Shown: positions 16,402 to 25,393 of the stretch, piece by piece
Numbering within the stretch: position 1 is the first letter of the stretch
How the letters are laid out: every line of letters begins with the position of its first letter
Origin: Fimenecus sp045543095
GTDB taxonomy: Bacteria; Bacillota; Clostridia; Oscillospirales; Acutalibacteraceae
Direction of reading: 5' to 3'
Assembly: GCA_045543095.1 (NCBI GenBank)
Contig: JAZQMC010000001.1
Span: 1-64,000, forward strand
Length of the DNA stretch: 64,000 nucleotides
Made by a program: the position numbers and the translations under genes
The notes under the pieces: model-generated
Databases searched by the model: none
What the model was told of the DNA's origin: nothing
The model's input: the letters and a program-made list of their open reading frames with translations, nothing else

Positions 16402-17909
16402 TGGATTTTATTAAGAATTTTCCTTTTATAACTATCGTTTTATCCTTGTTCTGCTCAGTTATCTGTTATGCTTTCAAAGATAAAAAAGCACGTTTTGTTT
16501 CATATTTTTTGTTAAGCTTATCAGGAGTCTTATCATTTAGCGTGCTTCTGTACAACCTTTTCTCTGAAACGGGTTATTTTGCTTACAGAATGGGCCATTA
16601 TGATGCTCCCATCGGTAACGAAATTTCAGCAGGACTTTTAGAGCCTTTCTTCGCCCTTCTTTTTGAAATTGTTATGCTTCTTGCAATCACAGGAGGTTAC
16701 AACAGAATACAAAAAGACGTTGCAGAAGATAAGCAGAGATTTTTCTATATTATGGTTAATCTCACCCACGCGGCTCTTATGTCACTTTGCTATACAAATG
16801 ATATTTACACTGCCTATGTATTCATTGAGATTTGTACAATCGCTTCATGTGCACTTCTTATGTCAAGCAAAAAAGACCGTTCACTTGTTGCGGCAACCCG
16901 CTATACAATTTTCAGTTTAATCGGTTCAAGTTTTGTCCTTATAGGTATAGTGCTTGTTTATTCTGTAACAGGACATCTTTTGTTCCCACAAATTTTTGAA
17001 GCAATTCAAACTCTTTGGGCAACCGGACAATACACTAATCCGCTTACAATCGCTTTAGGGCTTGTGATTTCAGGTCTTGCAATTAAAAGCGGTATGTTCC
17101 CGTTCCATTGGTGGATGCCCGACACCTACGGCACCGCAACCCCCTCAGCATCCGGTATTCTTTCAGGTGTCGTTTCAAAGGGATACATTTTCTTGCTACT
17201 TAAAATGATTTACCGTGTTATCGGTACAGAAGTATATATGGAATCAGGAATTCACAACATCCTTCTTGTGTTCGGCGTATGCGGTATGATTGTAGGTTCA
17301 GTTTCTGCAATTAGGACTTCAAATATAAACTTTATGATTGCCTATTCTTCTGCTGCCCAAATTGGTTACATCTATATGGGACTTGGTCTTGGCACAAAAG
17401 AAGCATTGTTGGCGTCTTTATTCCAGATTGTTGCCCACGCTCTTACAAAGCCAATGCTTTTCCTTGCGGCAGGCGGACTTTCAGACACTGTGGGTGGAAA
17501 AAAAGATTTCGACTCGCTTCGTTCTTCTGCCCACTATAACAAGTCTGCGGGTATTGCTTTTGCGGCGGGTGCACTTTCAATGGTAGGTATTCCGATATTT
17601 GCGGGCTTTGTTCCTAAAATGCTTTTCTCTATTTCCGCTTTCGGTCACGGAACAAAAACTTATATTGTACTTATCGCTCTTGCACTCAGTACAATTTTGA
17701 ATGTTGTTTATTTCTTACGAACACTTGTAAACATTTATAGCCCTGCAATAGTAACACTTGAACGCAAAAAAATCACTTTCGGTGCAGTTAAGGGATTTTC
17801 AATCGTTGTGCTTATTATGGCAACTATCAATTTGCTTGTAGGTCTTGACTCACAACCGATTATCTCGCTCTTTGAAAAGGGTATCGAGATATTTATGAAT
17901 ATTCGTTAA
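16401..17909 (+). CDS. Proton-conducting antiporter-like subunit, MrpD/NuoN type (first of four)
   Basis: A 502-residue membrane protein with about 14 helices, of the NuoL/M/N-MrpA/D family (PF00361). The channel region is present: FPFHWWMPDTYGTATPSASG, followed by a helix with the conserved Lys (VVSKGYIFLLLKM), and IAYSSAAQIGYIYMGLGLG, HALTKPMLFLAAG. A GIPIFAGFVPKML motif marks the later half. It is the gene directly after mrpC, where mrpD normally lies, so it is the best MrpD candidate. Confidence 0.9.
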   Translation: MDFIKNFPFITIVLSLFCSVICYAFKDKKARFVSYFLLSLSGVLSFSVLLYNLFSETGYFAYRMGHYDAPIGNEISAGLLEPFFALLFEIVMLLAITGGYNRIQKDVAEDKQRFFYIMVNLTHAALMSLCYTNDIYTAYVFIEICTIASCALLMSSKKDRSLVAATRYTIFSLIGSSFVLIGIVLVYSVTGHLLFPQIFEAIQTLWATGQYTNPLTIALGLVISGLAIKSGMFPFHWWMPDTYGTATPSASGILSGVVSKGYIFLLLKMIYRVIGTEVYMESGIHNILLVFGVCGMIVGSVSAIRTSNINFMIAYSSAAQIGYIYMGLGLGTKEALLASLFQIVAHALTKPMLFLAAGGLSDTVGGKKDFDSLRSSAHYNKSAGIAFAAGALSMVGIPIFAGFVPKMLFSISAFGHGTKTYIVLIALALSTILNVVYFLRTLVNIYSPAIVTLERKKITFGAVKGFSIVVLIMATINLLVGLDSQPIISLFEKGIEIFMNIR

Positions 17910-17925
17910 GGGAGGGAGTTTAATT

Positions 17926-19374
17926 ATGTTTAATATGCTTTTCACAATTATTTTCCCTGTCCTTTGCGGACTTTCAATGCCCTTACTTAAAAAAATAAGC
18001 AATCGCAAAATCAAAATGGCTCTTGTGGTGAGTCTTCAGGCAATCACAACTGTTTTTGGTATTTTAACTGTCACAAAAGAAAATGTGACAACAAAGCCTT
18101 TTGTTTTCGCCGACAATCTTACCCTCGGATTCACAGCCGATTTGTTTGCAAAATATTTTTGTGTAATCATTACAGTTGCATGGTTGCTTGTAACAATTTA
18201 CGGCACAATTTATATGAAACACGAAAAAAGCGAAGAGAGATTTTTCCTTTTCTCGTTTTTAACTGAAGGTGCTATGCTCGGTGCGGCATTCTCAAACAGT
18301 CTTGTTTCAATGTATGTATTCTATGAGCTTGTTACTATCTGTTCAATGCCTTTAGTTCTTCATTCGCTTTCAAAAGAATCTGTTTCAGCGGCTAAAAAAT
18401 ATCTTTATTATTCAGTTGCAGGTGCATTCTTAGCACTTTTTGGAATTTTTATAATCGGTGCAAATTCCGACTCACTCAATTTTATTGCAGGAGGATTTAT
18501 TGCTGAGGCTTCTCCTCTTATGCTCACTGCAGTATTTGTAATGTGTCTTGGCTTTGGTGCAAAAGCAGGTCTTTTCCCGCTTCACGGTTGGTTGCCCACA
18601 GCACACCCCGTTGCCCCCGCCCCCGCAAGTGCATTACTTTCTGCAATAATAGCAAAAGCGGGCGTTATTGCAATTATTCGTACATTATTCTTTGCGGTAG
18701 GTGCTGATAAACTTGCGGGAACATGGGTACAGACCGCACTTTTAAGCCTTGCATTACTCACAGTTCTTATGGGGTCAATGATGGCTTTTCGCGAAAAAAT
18801 ACTTAAAAAGCGTTTGGCATTTTCTACTGTCAGTCAGATTTCTTATGTATTCTGTGGCCTTTTTCTCTTCACTGAAGAAGCTGTTGACGGTGCATTATGG
18901 CAGATTATTGCCCACGCGGTTGTAAAAGTAGGATTATTCCTTTGTGCAGGTGCAGTAATCTTCCTTTACGGAAAAACAAAGGTAGATGAGCTTAACGGCA
19001 TTGGTAAAAAAATGCCTGTAACCTTTGTGTGCTTCACAATTCTTTCACTTTCTTTAATTGGTATTCCCCCGACAGCAGGATTTTACAGTAAATGGGAACT
19101 TGCAATTGCATCACTTGATAACAGTGTAATCGGTGCTTTCTCATATATTATCCCCATAGTGCTTCTCGCTTCTGCACTTTTAACTGCGGGATACCTTCTT
19201 GAAATAACAATCAAGGCATTCTTCAAAACCGAAGACGGTGATACAAAAACCGTTGCTGAGTCGAAAATTATGTCTTCAGTTCTTATTGTGCTTTCTGCAA
19301 TCGCTTTGCTTGGCGGTGTTTTCTCTACACAATCAGGTGAAATCATTTCAGAAATTGCAAAGTCCATTTTTTAA
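17926..19374 (+). CDS. Proton-conducting antiporter-like subunit, MrpD/NuoM type (second of four)
   Basis: A 482-residue membrane protein of the same family. KAGLFPLHGWLPTAHPVAPA, then ASALLSAIIAKAGVIAIIR with the conserved Lys, RLAFSTVSQISYVFCGLFLF, HAVVKVGLFLCAGAV, and GIPPTAGFYSKWEL are present. GGGAGG lies upstream of the ATG. It is a clear paralogue of the neighbouring genes but not a recent duplicate, since only the family motifs are shared. Confidence 0.9.
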   Translation: MFNMLFTIIFPVLCGLSMPLLKKISNRKIKMALVVSLQAITTVFGILTVTKENVTTKPFVFADNLTLGFTADLFAKYFCVIITVAWLLVTIYGTIYMKHEKSEERFFLFSFLTEGAMLGAAFSNSLVSMYVFYELVTICSMPLVLHSLSKESVSAAKKYLYYSVAGAFLALFGIFIIGANSDSLNFIAGGFIAEASPLMLTAVFVMCLGFGAKAGLFPLHGWLPTAHPVAPAPASALLSAIIAKAGVIAIIRTLFFAVGADKLAGTWVQTALLSLALLTVLMGSMMAFREKILKKRLAFSTVSQISYVFCGLFLFTEEAVDGALWQIIAHAVVKVGLFLCAGAVIFLYGKTKVDELNGIGKKMPVTFVCFTILSLSLIGIPPTAGFYSKWELAIASLDNSVIGAFSYIIPIVLLASALLTAGYLLEITIKAFFKTEDGDTKTVAESKIMSSVLIVLSAIALLGGVFSTQSGEIISEIAKSIF

Positions 19375-19388
19375 CGAGGTAGTCAGAT

Positions 19389-20843
19389 ATGAATGAATTG
19401 TTTTTAATTATTCCTGTTTTTCTGCCGATTATTTTGGGTGCGGTACTGTTTTTCATTCCTTTCAAAAATCAGAAGCATCGTAACGCTTATGTTATGGCTG
19501 CATTATTACTTTCATCTGTTTCTGTATGGGTTTCAGTATTCACCGTTCCTGACAAGGCTTTTACAATTTTACAGTTTACCGATGACCTTTCGTTCTCATT
19601 AAGACTTGACGGTGCGGGAAAAATCTTCTCTTGTCTTTCAGCAACACTTTGGCCCATCACCGCAGTTTATGCTTTTGACTATATGAAGCACGAAAAACAT
19701 CTTCAGATGTTTTATTGTTTCTTTGTTATGGCATTCGGCACAACAATGGGCGTTGCAATGGCAGAAAATATACTTACAATGTATCTCTTCTATGAAATGC
19801 TTACATTGTCAACAATTCCGCTTGTTGCTCACGGAATGACCAAAAAGCACAACAGAGCAGCAAGAAAATATATGATATATTCAATCGGCGGTGCGGCTTT
19901 CGCCTTTGCGGGCGTGGCTTTTCTCATCGTCAACAATGCTGATACATTCCGTCTTGGCGGAAACATTATTACTGTTGATAACGAAGCATTGGCACAGATT
20001 ATTTATCTGTTCGCATTTATGGGCTTTGGTGTTAAATCGGCAATTTTTCCACTTCACAGTTGGTTGCCTACTGCTTCAGTTGCCCCCACACCTGTTACCG
20101 CACTTCTTCACGCAGTTGCAGTTGTTAAAGCAGGTGCATTTGCACTTATTCGTCTTACTTATTATGCCTATGGTACAGAATTTTTATATGGCAGTTGGGT
20201 TCAATACACCGTAATGGCATTCTCAATTTTCACAATACTTTACGGTTCAGTAAGTGCTCTTCGTCAGAAGCAATTTAAACGCAGACTTGCTTATTCAACG
20301 GTTTCAAATCTTTCATATATTGGCTTTGCAACAACACTTATGACACCCGCAGGTCTTGTAGCAGGATTCTGCCACTTGATTTTCCATTCGGTAATCAAAA
20401 TCGGTGCTTTCTTTGCAGCAGGTTCAGTGCTTCACAACAGTGAGCGTGAATTTGTTCCTCAACTTGAGGGAATCGGCAAAAAAATGCCTTGGACATTCAC
20501 ATTTTTCACTGTTTCTGCATTGGCACTTACGGGTATTCCCCCATTCTGCGGATTTTTCAGTAAATGGTATATTTCAACCGCCGCAATTGAAACTGCGGGA
20601 GTGCTTCAGATTATTGGTGTTGTAGTATTGCTCATTTCTGCATTACTTACCGCGATTTATATGTTCTCACCAATTATCAGGGCTTTCTTCCCACGTGAAA
20701 ATTCAGAAATCAGCCTTGACGGTGCAAAAGAGGCAAAACCTGCAATGCTTATTCCAATGGGAATTTGTGCAGTGCTTTGCATTGTAATGGGTATTTTTGT
20801 TAAAGTACCTGTTGAAATTATCGGGGAGGTGCTTGGATTATGA
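19389..20843 (+). CDS. Proton-conducting antiporter-like subunit, MrpD/NuoM type (third of four)
   Basis: A 484-residue membrane protein. KSAIFPLHSWLPTASVAPTP, then LLHAVAVVKAGAFALIRL with the conserved Lys, RRLAYSTVSNLSYIGFATTL, CHLIFHSVIKIGAFFAAG and GIPPFCGFFSKWYI identify the family. The glutamate-bearing helix EMLTLSTIPLVAHG corresponds to the conserved Glu of antiporter subunits. Its stop overlaps the next start by four bases. Confidence 0.9.
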   Translation: MNELFLIIPVFLPIILGAVLFFIPFKNQKHRNAYVMAALLLSSVSVWVSVFTVPDKAFTILQFTDDLSFSLRLDGAGKIFSCLSATLWPITAVYAFDYMKHEKHLQMFYCFFVMAFGTTMGVAMAENILTMYLFYEMLTLSTIPLVAHGMTKKHNRAARKYMIYSIGGAAFAFAGVAFLIVNNADTFRLGGNIITVDNEALAQIIYLFAFMGFGVKSAIFPLHSWLPTASVAPTPVTALLHAVAVVKAGAFALIRLTYYAYGTEFLYGSWVQYTVMAFSIFTILYGSVSALRQKQFKRRLAYSTVSNLSYIGFATTLMTPAGLVAGFCHLIFHSVIKIGAFFAAGSVLHNSEREFVPQLEGIGKKMPWTFTFFTVSALALTGIPPFCGFFSKWYISTAAIETAGVLQIIGVVVLLISALLTAIYMFSPIIRAFFPRENSEISLDGAKEAKPAMLIPMGICAVLCIVMGIFVKVPVEIIGEVLGL

Positions 20844-22819
20844 GTATTTTAGTTGCTCTTTGCGTATTTTTCCCCGTTGTTGCTGCAATATTGGCTTATC
20901 CAATGCACAAGAAAAGCGAAAAGGGTTGCAACGCATTTGTTATACTTTCAACGCTTACAGTTCTTGTGTCTGCGGGAATTATGGCTTTTACAAGTGGTGA
21001 AAGCACAGTTTCAATTCTCTCAATGAATTTTCAGACAAGCGGCTTTCAATATGTTTATGCAATAATCACTGCGTTTATGTGGTTTTGTGCAGCTCTTATC
21101 TCACCACAATATTTTAAAGGTCATCATAATATCGGCAGATATTACCTATTCTTCCTTATAACTCTTGGGGCTATAATGGGAGTTTTCTTATCAGCAGATT
21201 TGATTACAACTTTTATCTTCTTTGAGATTATGTCATTGGCCTCTTATGTTTGGGTTGTTCATGAACAGGATAAGGACGCTATGAGTGCGGGCAAAACTTA
21301 TCTTACCATCGCTGTATTGGGTGGTATGGTTCTGCTTATGGGACTTTTCCTGCTTTACAGTATCACAGGCACTCTTGTAATTTCAGAGCTTTATGACGCA
21401 GTGATTAGTGCAGGTAGCAGTACAAAACTTTATGTTGCAGTATTCTGTATGCTTTTCGGCTTTGGTGCAAAAGCGGGTCTTTTCCCCTTGCATATCTGGT
21501 TACCGAAGGCTCACCCCGTAGCACCCGCCCCCGCAAGTGCATTACTTTCAGGTGTGCTTACAAAAACAGGTATTTTCGGAATGCTCATTATCACCGCAAA
21601 TATTATGCGTGGTGATAATATTTGGGGATACACACTTCTCATTCTCGGCACAATTACAATGGTGCTTGGTGCGGTTATTGCGGTGTTCTCAACAAACATC
21701 AAAAGAACTCTCGCCTGCTCATCACTTTCGCAGATTGGTTTTATCACCGTGGGCGTTTCAATGATTTGCCTTTTAGGTGAAGAAAACGCACTTGCCGCCA
21801 ACGGAACAGTTCTTTATATGCTTAATCACTCAATGGTGAAACTTGCATTATTCCTTTGTGCCGGTGCAATTTATGCGGGTGCACATACACTTGATATAAA
21901 TAAACTTAAAGGTTACGGCAGAAATAAACCCGAAATTTTAATTCCGTTCCTTTTCGGTGCCTGCAGTCTTGCGGGTATTCCCGGATTTGCAGGTTATCTT
22001 TCAAAAACTCTCGTTCACGAGGCAATTGTGGAATATGCTCACCACGGCGGAGCATTCATCACCACTATTGAATGGCTTTTCCTTTTTTCAGGCGGACTTA
22101 CTGTCGCATATATGTTAAAACTTTTTATCACAATTTTTGTGCAAAAGCCAACAGAAGATACCGTAAAGGCTCACGGCAAAACATCATTTATGAGTGCTTT
22201 GTCGCTTGCACTTTCATCAGTTATGCTACTCATTGTGGGTGTATTGCCTCACGCACTTGCAGAAAAGATTTCAGGTCTTATGCTCCCATTTGTTGACGGC
22301 CACAAAAGTCACCACGAGGTTCACTATTTTGCTTTTGCAAATCTTAAGGGTGTGCTTATTTCTCTTACAATCGGTATTGTTGTTTATCTTGTAGTAATCT
22401 GCAAAGCACTTATGAAGAATGATAATGGAAAGAAAATTCATTACAACCCCCTTGCTGACAAATTTTCTATTGAAAACAATATTTATATTCCTCTTCTTAA
22501 GGGTATTGGTTTTGTTTTCACGGTTATTCTTCGTGCTTGCAGTGATATTACTGATATTATTCTTTTTATTCTTGACAAAACAGTATTTAAAATGGCAAAA
22601 GAACCCACAGAGCCACATGAGAGAAAATACTTTTACGCTCTCGGTTCTCTTTATGGCAAACTTTTCCGAAAAGGCAAAGAGGTTCAGGCGGAACGTTTTG
22701 TAAGGGCTTCTGAAACAATTGACCTAACAACAACCAACCTTTCAAAAAACTTCTCATTTGCTCTGTTTATGACCTGTCTTGGAATAAGCATAATTCTCCT
22801 GTTCCTTATTTTAAAATAA
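20840..22819 (+). CDS. Large antiporter-like subunit, NuoL/MrpA-N or HyfB type (fourth of four)
   Basis: A 659-residue membrane protein with the family core (KAGLFPLHIWLPKAHPVAPA, then LLSGVLTKTGIFGML, RTLACSSLSQIGFITVGVSM, LNHSMVKLALFLCAGAIYAG, GIPGFAGYLSKTLV). The C-terminal 170 residues add a loop with HKSHHEVHY, more helices and a final anchor, a layout closer to HyfB/HycC or NuoL than to MrpA; the MrpA-type MbhD and MbhE domains are encoded separately upstream. The extra antiporter units suggest additional ion-translocating channels. No hydrogenase or quinone module lies downstream. Confidence 0.85.
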   Translation: MSILVALCVFFPVVAAILAYPMHKKSEKGCNAFVILSTLTVLVSAGIMAFTSGESTVSILSMNFQTSGFQYVYAIITAFMWFCAALISPQYFKGHHNIGRYYLFFLITLGAIMGVFLSADLITTFIFFEIMSLASYVWVVHEQDKDAMSAGKTYLTIAVLGGMVLLMGLFLLYSITGTLVISELYDAVISAGSSTKLYVAVFCMLFGFGAKAGLFPLHIWLPKAHPVAPAPASALLSGVLTKTGIFGMLIITANIMRGDNIWGYTLLILGTITMVLGAVIAVFSTNIKRTLACSSLSQIGFITVGVSMICLLGEENALAANGTVLYMLNHSMVKLALFLCAGAIYAGAHTLDINKLKGYGRNKPEILIPFLFGACSLAGIPGFAGYLSKTLVHEAIVEYAHHGGAFITTIEWLFLFSGGLTVAYMLKLFITIFVQKPTEDTVKAHGKTSFMSALSLALSSVMLLIVGVLPHALAEKISGLMLPFVDGHKSHHEVHYFAFANLKGVLISLTIGIVVYLVVICKALMKNDNGKKIHYNPLADKFSIENNIYIPLLKGIGFVFTVILRACSDITDIILFILDKTVFKMAKEPTEPHERKYFYALGSLYGKLFRKGKEVQAERFVRASETIDLTTTNLSKNFSFALFMTCLGISIILLFLILK

Positions 22820-22864
22820 GAATAAAAAGCTTTTAAAATCCATATTCTATACGGGGTGATAAAT

Positions 22865-23338
22865 ATGGATAAAAGCAAACTGAAAACTTATGGTCTTGCA
22901 ATTCTGTTGACTGAAGCGGTCGGCGGAATTGCAGGACTTTTTACATCTATGGGTATGGATGAATATATGCGGGCAGAAAAACCGCCACTTACTCCGCCCG
23001 CCATTGTGTTCCCGATTGTGTGGACAATTCTCTATGCACTTATGGGCATAAGCGTTGCAAGGATATGGCTTTCGCCCGCAACAAAAGAGAGAAATCATGG
23101 GCTTATAATTTATGCGGTGCAGTTATTCTTTAATTTCTTTTGGAGTATTATATTCTTCAATTTGCAGGCTTACGGGTTCGCATTTTTATGGCTTATAGCA
23201 TTATGGGCACTCATACTCGCAATGATTATTATTTTTAACAAAACCGACCGACTTGCAGCCCTCTTGCAAATCCCATATTTAATATGGGTAACCTTTGCGG
23301 GGTATCTTAATTTAATGGTGTGGTTATTAAACAGATAG
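22865..23338 (+). CDS. tspO: TspO/MBR family protein
   Basis: A 157-residue, five-helix membrane protein of the translocator-protein family, which binds porphyrins and related ligands; the bacterial role is unsettled. Visible family marks: EKPPLTPPAIVFPIVWTILY near residue 40, ALMGISVARIW, NFFWSIIFFNLQAYGFAF and IPYLIWVTFAGYLN near the end. I start at ATG 22865 with GGGGTG six bases upstream. It sits 45 bases after the antiporter cluster and ahead of a terminator, so it is probably the last gene of that transcript. Confidence 0.92.
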   Translation: MDKSKLKTYGLAILLTEAVGGIAGLFTSMGMDEYMRAEKPPLTPPAIVFPIVWTILYALMGISVARIWLSPATKERNHGLIIYAVQLFFNFFWSIIFFNLQAYGFAFLWLIALWALILAMIIIFNKTDRLAALLQIPYLIWVTFAGYLNLMVWLLNR

Positions 23339-23346
23339 ATATAAAA

Positions 23347-23376
23347 AACGGTGAGAATAATCTCACCGTTTCTTAT
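23347..23376. terminator. Bidirectional terminator between tspO and the M18 aminopeptidase gene
   Basis: A ten-bp perfect stem AACGGTGAGA/TCTCACCGTT with an ATAA loop, with TCTTATTTT on one side and AAAAAA on the other. Confidence 0.9.
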
Positions 23377-23388
23377 TTTAACAATTAT

Positions 23389-24780
23389 TTATTTCTGCTC
23401 GAAGAATACTTTGAATGCTTTGTAAGCCATATAAACGTCAAGCTTTGAAACAACTTCAAGTGGTGCGTGCATTGAAAGTACGGGCACACCAAGGTCGATT
23501 GTGTCAATGTCAAGGTTTGCAACATACATAGCAACTGTTCCGCCGCCACCTGCGTCAACCTTACCGAGCTCGCCAATCTGCCATACAACATCGTTAGCAT
23601 TTAACATTCTGCGGATTTTACCCATATATTCTGCAGAAGCGTCAGAAGTGCCACCCTTACCGCGTGCACCTGTATATTTTGTAATAACAACACCGTTGTT
23701 AACGAATGAGCAGTTCTTTCTCTCGCTTACTTCGGGGAAATTGGGGTCGAACGCCGCATTAACGTCAGCAGAAAGACATTCTGAAGCCGACATAACTCTC
23801 CAAGGCTCAACATTTTCCATAACCGCAAGGTCAGAGATGAAGTATTTCATATATGATGAGTGAAGACCTGTGTTACCGTCGGAGCCTGTCTCCTCCTTGT
23901 CGGCAAGAACAGTAAGACAAGTGAATTCGGGGTCAACAACATCGAAAATAGCGTGTGCAGCAGGGTATGCACAAACCTTGTCGTCGTGACCGTAAGCACC
24001 GATAAGGCTTCTGTCAAGACCGATGTCGCGTGCCTTGAATGCGGGTACAAGTTCAAGCTCTGCACTTAAGAAATCGCCCTCAACAATGCCGTATTTCTCG
24101 TTGAGAATTTTCATAATGTTAAGTTTAACTTTGTCTGCACCCTCATCCTTTGAGAATGGACGGCTACCGATAAGAATGTTAAGCTGTTCGCCCTTAATAC
24201 CATCATTTAATGTCTGTTTCATCTGGTCGCCTGCAAGGTGAGGAAGAAGGTCGGTAATTACAAATTGCGGGTCATTGTCGTCTTCGCCAATGCAAACCTT
24301 AACTGTTTCGCCGTCTGCCTTAACAATTACACCGTGAAGTGCAAGCGGAATAGCAGTCCATTGATACTTTTTAATTCCGCCGTAGTAATGTGTCTTTAAG
24401 AATGCAAGAGAGCTGTCTTCATAAAGTGGGTTGGGTTTTAAGTCAAGGCGGGGTGAGTCGATATGGGCAGCAGAGATTTTAACACCCTCACTGATGCTCT
24501 TTTTACCGAATACGCAAAGAATAATTGCTTTTCCGCGGTTGTTGTAATAAACCTTATCACCTGCGTTGTATTTCTTTGTGCGGTCAAACTCTGTGTAGCC
24601 TTTTGCCTCTGCCTCTTTTACAAAGAATTCAACAGTTTCGCGTTCAATTTTAGCCTCATCAAGGTATTTTTTATAGCCTTCGCAGAAATCGTCAGCAGCC
24701 TTTACCACTGCATCGTCAACAATTTCCATAGCGTGCTTTGGCTCATAAAAAAGTTCCTTTTTCATATCATTTAATTCCAT
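23389..24780 (-). CDS. M18 family aminopeptidase
   Basis: A cytosolic zinc aminopeptidase of the M18 family, releasing N-terminal residues from peptides. The 463-residue length is typical. Metal-binding and catalytic segments are visible: SAAHIDSPRLDLKPNPLYED, the YYGGIKKYQWTAIPLALHG block, LVPAFKARDIGLDRSLIGAY, VLADKEETGSDGNTGLHSS with the catalytic Glu pair, and a C-terminal VPVLSMHAPLEVVSKLDVYM with a His ligand. AGGAG lies eight bases before the ATG. It is the distal gene after coaE. Confidence 0.93.
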   Translation of the reverse strand: MELNDMKKELFYEPKHAMEIVDDAVVKAADDFCEGYKKYLDEAKIERETVEFFVKEAEAKGYTEFDRTKKYNAGDKVYYNNRGKAIILCVFGKKSISEGVKISAAHIDSPRLDLKPNPLYEDSSLAFLKTHYYGGIKKYQWTAIPLALHGVIVKADGETVKVCIGEDDNDPQFVITDLLPHLAGDQMKQTLNDGIKGEQLNILIGSRPFSKDEGADKVKLNIMKILNEKYGIVEGDFLSAELELVPAFKARDIGLDRSLIGAYGHDDKVCAYPAAHAIFDVVDPEFTCLTVLADKEETGSDGNTGLHSSYMKYFISDLAVMENVEPWRVMSASECLSADVNAAFDPNFPEVSERKNCSFVNNGVVITKYTGARGKGGTSDASAEYMGKIRRMLNANDVVWQIGELGKVDAGGGGTVAMYVANLDIDTIDLGVPVLSMHAPLEVVSKLDVYMAYKAFKVFFEQK

Positions 24781-24802
24781 TTATATAACTCCTTTCGGTT
24801 AT

Positions 24803-25393
24803 TTACTTTTCTATTTGTGCCACAATGGGCAAAATTTCTTTGTTCAAATCATAAGGCGGATAATTCCAGAGAATAAAATCTGCACGGCTTGTGAAAAAGT
24901 TTTCATCCTTTTGTGCATTTATTCTCTCCATTGCCTTTGCGAGAGTAAGATTATCACGGTTGACAATTCTTTCAAGCCGAATTTCCATAGGAGCGATAAC
25001 TGCTACCGTGAAATCGCAAAGTTTGTCTTCGCCACTTTCAAAAAGAGCAATCGCGTCAATAATTACCGCTTTGTAATTCTCTTTTTCTTTTTCGGCAATG
25101 ATTTCTTTAATTTTTTCTGTCACCGCAGGGTGAGTGATTTCATTTAAAGCATTTGTGCTTTCATTGTCTGCAAATGCCCTATGGGCAAGCAACGGTCGGA
25201 TAATTTCGCCGTGCTCATCTATTATATCCTCACCGAAATGATTTTTCAATTGATTTTTAACATTTTCACTGTTATTTATTACATCACGGGCAACCTTGTC
25301 TGCATCAATATGATAGCAACCATAGGGAATAAGCCTTTGAGCCACCGTGCCTTTACCCGCACCCGTAAGTCCCGTAATACCGATAATTTTCAT
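24803..25393 (-). CDS. coaE: Dephospho-CoA kinase
   Basis: Last step of coenzyme A synthesis: phosphorylation of dephospho-CoA at the 3'-hydroxyl. The 196-residue protein has P-loop GLTGAGKGT at residues 6-14, HIDADKVARDV as the CoA-binding segment, and RLERIVNRDNLT with lid arginines. It starts one base beyond the tsaC stop, in the same minus-strand run. Confidence 0.95.
   Translation of the reverse strand: MKIIGITGLTGAGKGTVAQRLIPYGCYHIDADKVARDVINNSENVKNQLKNHFGEDIIDEHGEIIRPLLAHRAFADNESTNALNEITHPAVTEKIKEIIAEKEKENYKAVIIDAIALFESGEDKLCDFTVAVIAPMEIRLERIVNRDNLTLAKAMERINAQKDENFFTSRADFILWNYPPYDLNKEILPIVAQIEK

Noticed and set aside
22820..22864. Possible hydrogenase or quinone-reactive module downstream of the antiporter cluster
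   Set aside because: The next gene is tspO and then convergent housekeeping genes; no NiFe or iron-sulfur subunits are present.
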